DNA from: Alcanivorax sp. S6407
GTDB lineage: Bacteria; Pseudomonadota; Gammaproteobacteria; Pseudomonadales; Alcanivoracaceae
Length of the DNA stretch: 64,000 nucleotides
Reading direction: 5' to 3'
NCBI RefSeq assembly: GCF_023016115.1
Contig: NZ_JALKBH010000009.1
Coordinates: forward strand, 1 to 64,000
Below, piece after piece: positions 61,195 to 64,000 of the stretch (position 1 is its first letter; each line of letters starts with the position of its first letter). Below the pieces are notes generated by a model. It was not told the DNA's origin and did not search any database. It saw only the letters and a list, made by a program, of their open reading frames with translations. The translations under genes and the position numbers were made by a program.

Positions 61195-61340
61195 TCGCCT
61201 AACAAATGTAAGGCGGGATAATTTGTCACCCGCAGCATTGGCGGCGCATTATCTGAGGAGCCTATGAGTGACTCCTCGAGGCGCTACAACACATGACTGC
61301 CGGATCAAGCTGGCAGCAGGGAAGCTACAAGGGGCTTAAC

Positions 61341-63347
61341 ATGAATTACTTCGTTACCGGTGCCACAGGTTTCATCGGCCGTTTTCTGGTTGCTCGTCTC
61401 CTCAAGCGTGAGGATGCCCGCGTTTTTGCGTTGGTGCGCGCCGGCTCGGAATACAAACTGGATGCGCTGCGCCGCCGTCTGGGGGTGGATGCAGATCAGC
61501 TGGTGGCCATTCATGGCGACATCAATGAGAAGGTACTGGGTGTCAGCAAGCGGGATCTGGATGATCTGACCGGCCAGATCGATCACTTTTTCCATCTGGC
61601 AGCCATCTATGACCTGACCGCTGACGAGAACAGCCAGCGTTACACCAATATCGAAGGCACCCGGGAAACCCTGAAGCTGGCCGAGAAACTCCAGGCAGGC
61701 TGCTTCCACCACGTTTCCTCCATTGCCGCCGCCGGCCTATATGACGGCGTATTCAGCGAAGACATGTTCGATGAGGCCACCGGTCTGGATGACCCCTACC
61801 TGCTCACCAAGCATGAATCCGAAGCACTGGTACGCCAGGAAAGCAGCATTCCGTGGCGCATCTACCGCCCATCCATGGTGGTGGGCCACTCCGAAACCGG
61901 CGAAATGGACAAGGTGGACGGCCCTTACTACCTGTTCAAGTTCATCCAGAAACTGAAAGATGTGCTGCCCAACTGGATGCCGCTGGTGGGCGTGGAAGGT
62001 GGCAAGTTCAACATCGTGCCGGTGGACTTCGTGGCCGATGCCCTGGATCACATCGCCCATCAGGAAGAAGGCAATGGCCAGTGCTTCCATCTCACCGCCG
62101 ACCGCTCATACAGTCTGGGCGAGATGATGGACGTGATTGCCGGGGCCGCCCAGGCGCCGCGCTGGCCGGTGAAGCTGGATAACAGCCTGTTCAATTCCGT
62201 GCCCGGCATCGTCAAGAAAGGCGTCAGCGCCATGACCCCGAAGATGGTGCTCAATGCCGCGCTGGAAAACCTGGATATTCCGCCTTCTGCCATGCAGTTC
62301 CTGACGTTCCCCACCGAATACGACAATCGTCGCGCCAGGGCAGCACTGTCAGACAGCGGTATCGAGGCACCGGAACTGCAAGGCTACATCCAGCAACTGT
62401 GGGACTTCTGGGAAAACCATCTGGACCCGGACCGCGGCGAGCGCAAGGATGAACTGCAGCCCCTGCCTACTCTTCCCGAGCGAGTAGAAGGCAAGGTCGT
62501 CATGGTCACCGGCGCCACCTCCGGCATCGGCAAGGCCACCGCTCTCAAGCTGGCCCGAGCCGGCGCCACCGTACTGGTAGTGGCAAGAACCGCGGAGAAA
62601 CTCGACGAAACCCTGCACGAGATCGACCAGCTGGGCGGAACCGCCCAGGCCTACAGTTGTGACGTCTCCGATCTCAACAGCGTGGATCAACTGGTTCAGA
62701 AGGTTATCGCCGATCACGGCCACGTGGATGTGCTGGTCAACAATGCCGGTCGCTCCATTCGCCGTTCCGTGGTGCATTCCTTCGACCGCTTCCACGATTA
62801 CGAGCGCACCATGCAGCTGAACTACTTCGGTGCCCTGCGACTGATCATGCAGCTGATGCCTGGCATGATCGAGCGCGGCGGTGGCCACGTGATCAACATC
62901 TCCAGCATCGGGGTACTCACCAATGCGCCGCGCTTCTCTGCCTATGTGGCTTCCAAGGCGGCACTGGATGCATTCACCCGTTGCGCCGCCAGTGAGCTGG
63001 CCCACGAAGGGATTCGCTTCACCACCATCAATATGCCGCTGGTGCGCACCCCGATGATCGCGCCCACCAAGATGTACAACCATGTGCCGACCATCAGCCC
63101 CACTCAGGCGGCGGACATGATCTGCGATGCCATCGTGCGCCAGCCCAAGCGCATCGCCACCAACCTGGGGATCATGGGCCAGGTAATGCACTTCCTCACC
63201 CCCAAGGTCACGGAAACCATCATGAACACGGGTTACAAACTGTTCTCGGATTCCGCCGCAGCCCTGGGCGGCAAGGAAAACACCCCGAAGAAGATCAGCC
63301 GCGAACAGGCTGCCTTCTCCCGGCTGTTCAAGGGGATTCATTGGTAA
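61341..63347 (+). CDS. Two-domain fatty acyl reductase of the Maqu_2507 type (FAR plus SDR)
   Basis: This 668-residue protein has an N-terminal extended-SDR domain (NYFVTGATGFIGRFLV; catalytic YLLTKHESEAL; about 1-370) and a C-terminal classical SDR domain (VMVTGATSGIGKATALKL; NNAGRSIRR; YVASKAALDAF; about 395-630). From memory, order, length and ending (FKGIHW) match the Marinobacter Maqu_2507 enzyme, which reduces acyl-CoA to fatty alcohol for wax esters. The ATG at 61341 follows AAGGGG; a longer frame to 61293 is not needed. It diverges from the TetR gene. The gap after it starts with a heptamer tract. Confidence 0.9.
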   Translation: MNYFVTGATGFIGRFLVARLLKREDARVFALVRAGSEYKLDALRRRLGVDADQLVAIHGDINEKVLGVSKRDLDDLTGQIDHFFHLAAIYDLTADENSQRYTNIEGTRETLKLAEKLQAGCFHHVSSIAAAGLYDGVFSEDMFDEATGLDDPYLLTKHESEALVRQESSIPWRIYRPSMVVGHSETGEMDKVDGPYYLFKFIQKLKDVLPNWMPLVGVEGGKFNIVPVDFVADALDHIAHQEEGNGQCFHLTADRSYSLGEMMDVIAGAAQAPRWPVKLDNSLFNSVPGIVKKGVSAMTPKMVLNAALENLDIPPSAMQFLTFPTEYDNRRARAALSDSGIEAPELQGYIQQLWDFWENHLDPDRGERKDELQPLPTLPERVEGKVVMVTGATSGIGKATALKLARAGATVLVVARTAEKLDETLHEIDQLGGTAQAYSCDVSDLNSVDQLVQKVIADHGHVDVLVNNAGRSIRRSVVHSFDRFHDYERTMQLNYFGALRLIMQLMPGMIERGGGHVINISSIGVLTNAPRFSAYVASKAALDAFTRCAASELAHEGIRFTTINMPLVRTPMIAPTKMYNHVPTISPTQAADMICDAIVRQPKRIATNLGIMGQVMHFLTPKVTETIMNTGYKLFSDSAAALGGKENTPKKISREQAAFSRLFKGIHW

Positions 63348-63356
63348 GAAGAAACG

Positions 63357-63410
63357 CTGCACGCATCATGCAACACGCAACACGCAACACGCGCGTGTTG
63401 CGTGTTGCTG
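63357..63410. repeat. Heptamer palindrome after the fatty acyl reductase gene
   Basis: Units acgcatc, atgcaac, acgcaac, acgcaac run directly into their reverse complement (gcgtgttgcgtgttgc), so arms touch and can form a long hairpin. It begins 10 bases after the stop of the reductase. Confidence 0.85.
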
Positions 63411-63424
63411 CTGCGGAGCAGCCA

Positions 63425-63500
63425 AAAGAAAAGGCCCCGCAAGCGGGGCCTTAAAATGTTCCGGAGACTACCGGAAGCATACGCAGCGGGACCATGTCCC
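63425..63500 (-). ncRNA. Putative small RNA with three hairpins and a U-rich terminator
   Basis: On the minus strand from about 63500: hairpin 1 GCGGGAC, ATG, GTCCCGC (63503-63487); hairpin 2 TTCCGG, TAGTCT, CCGGAA (63476-63459); hairpin 3 AAGGCCCCGC, TT, GCGGGGCCTT ending TTTTCTTTT, a good terminator only on this strand. No gene on this strand needs that terminator nearby, the nearest being about 230 bp upstream. A -10-like TATAGC (63509-63504) and an ANR/FNR-like site lie behind it. The exact 5' end is uncertain. Confidence 0.45.
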
Positions 63501-63534
63501 GCAGCTATAGTCTCGCGACCACCACTCCCCCGCC

Positions 63535-63548
63535 TTGATACATATCAG
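63535..63548 (-). promoter_or_regulatory. ANR/FNR-type binding site
   Basis: CTGATATGTATCAA on the minus strand matches TTGAT-N4-ATCAA at nine of ten conserved bases. It lies 25 bp before the -10-like TATAGC, about 3 bp longer than canonical class II spacing. It suggests oxygen-responsive control of the putative small RNA. Confidence 0.5.
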
Positions 63549-63612
63549 TTTTTTGTCCATTCACCGTCGAGAGACTTGCCGGCCTGTTTCCTGCGGGGAT
63601 GAAATGACTGGT

Positions 63613-63705
63613 GCAGGAACGAGTTTCGAGGATCCAAAAACAGGCTTCGAACACTGCAACGGTTTTGCCTTTCGTAACTCTTCACTCGCAACGGCTCTTG
63701 CTGCC
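63613..63705. repeat. Diverged copy of the 10211-10359 repeat block
   Basis: gagtttcgaggatccaaaa, spacer, then ttttgcctttcgtaactc, ttcactcgcaacggctc. It matches, in order and spacing, the right end of the ilvY-side block (gagtttcgaagatcaaaac; tttttgccgttcgaaactcg). Only one intact gtttcga unit remains here. Confidence 0.65.
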
Positions 63706-64000
63706 CTGCGCTGCCAACACGCCCTCCAGCGACGGCGGAGAATAGTCCGGCCCCTTGAGTACCTTGCCACGCTCATCCTTAACAGGTTTGCCGTCCGCCC
63801 CCAACTTGCTCATGTTACTGCGGTGCACTTCCTCACAGGTGGCATCCAGATCAATGCCGAAGGTATGGCCAGCACCGTAGGTCACATAGTTGATATCGGT
63901 CAGCGCATCGGCCACTTCCACCAGATCCACGTCAAACCCCTTGAGCCCCTCCAGCTGCTGCCGGGCCAGGACCAGCGTGTCGAGAAAAGCCTGCTGATCC
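63682..64000 (-). CDS. MazG-like NTP pyrophosphohydrolase (5' end outside the window)
   Basis: The C-terminal 105 residues are visible: LVEVADALTDINYVTYGAGHTFGID, then HRSNMSKLGADGKPV and GKVLKGPDYSPPSLEG, the pattern of phosphoribosyl-ATP/NTP pyrophosphohydrolase-like proteins. The family hydrolyses non-canonical or surplus nucleotides. The 5' end is cut by the right edge. The last codons overlap a degenerate repeat. Confidence 0.8.
   Translation of the reverse strand, partial: DQQAFLDTLVLARQQLEGLKGFDVDLVEVADALTDINYVTYGAGHTFGIDLDATCEEVHRSNMSKLGADGKPVKDERGKVLKGPDYSPPSLEGVLAAQGSKSRCE

Larger units (their letters stand above)
61091..61213. promoter_or_regulatory. Three related TetR-type operators in the divergent gap
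   Basis: O1 CTAACAACTGTTAGG (61091-61105), O2 CAAACAAGTGTTAGC (61169-61183) and O3 CTAACAAATGTAAGG (61199-61213). Compared with O1, O2 matches 12 of 15 and O3 13 of 15. O1 lies at the likely TetR start point; O2 overlaps the reductase -35 and O3 its start point. This supports autoregulation plus repression of the reductase. Confidence 0.75.

Noticed and set aside
63425-63503. RsmY/RsmZ-type small RNA
   Set aside because: Hairpin loops lack GGA motifs, so CsrA/Rsm sequestration is not supported.

Overview
This 64 kb window looks like chromosomal DNA of a marine, oil-degrader-type gammaproteobacterium, most likely Alcanivorax or a close relative. Three things point there. From memory, gene order follows the Pseudomonas aeruginosa PAO1 blocks around PA4691-PA4696 (rrn, msrQP, pssA, ilvC/ilvH/ilvI) and PA4542-PA4569 (clpB through bamD, pilSR, the minor pilins, ispH-lspA-ileS-ribF, murJ, rpsT, proB, cgtA, rpmA, rplU, ispB). 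The window carries a two-domain fatty acyl reductase of the Marinobacter/Alcanivorax wax-ester type. It also carries a phasin-like granule protein. These comparisons are recollection, not database searches.

Layout. 1-330: leader and promoter of an rRNA operon that runs off the left edge. 0.3-8 kb: msrQP, an extra pilX-pilY1 pair, and pssA. 8-12.8 kb: branched-chain amino acid genes ilvC, divergent ilvY, and ilvIH. 13-21 kb: housekeeping genes (a DUF4124 protein, clpB, pgeF, rluD, bamD, nadE). 21-33 kb: type IV pilus block, with pilSR, thiO, fimT, and the minor pilin operon fimU-pilV-pilW-pilX-pilY1-pilE on the minus strand. 33-46 kb: a conserved block of isoprenoid, lipoprotein, translation and cell-wall genes. 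46-64 kb: accessory genes, including an AraC regulator beside an SDR, a sigma54-type promoter with a small ORF, a phasin, a UbiB-like kinase, an OMP, a hybrid histidine kinase, a MoxR/VWA pair, a nitroreductase, and a TetR regulator divergent from the fatty acyl reductase.

How genes work together. The two pilY1 genes differ: the one in the minor pilin operon has lost metal-site residues of its VWA domain, while the one in the extra pilX-pilY1 pair keeps them. The TetR/fatty-acyl-reductase intergenic region holds three matching operator-like sites, suggesting autoregulation plus repression of fatty alcohol synthesis. IlvY and the ilvC promoter form the classic divergent pair.

The most unusual signals are non-coding. 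Degenerate 7-bp tandem repeats of different unit sequence recur in about a dozen gaps, hugging stop codons and often forming inverted arms around terminators; some supply the stop codon itself. A putative small RNA with three hairpins and a U-rich terminator lies on the minus strand at about 63425-63500, behind an ANR/FNR-like site. No CRISPR array, tRNA, insertion sequence or prophage was seen.
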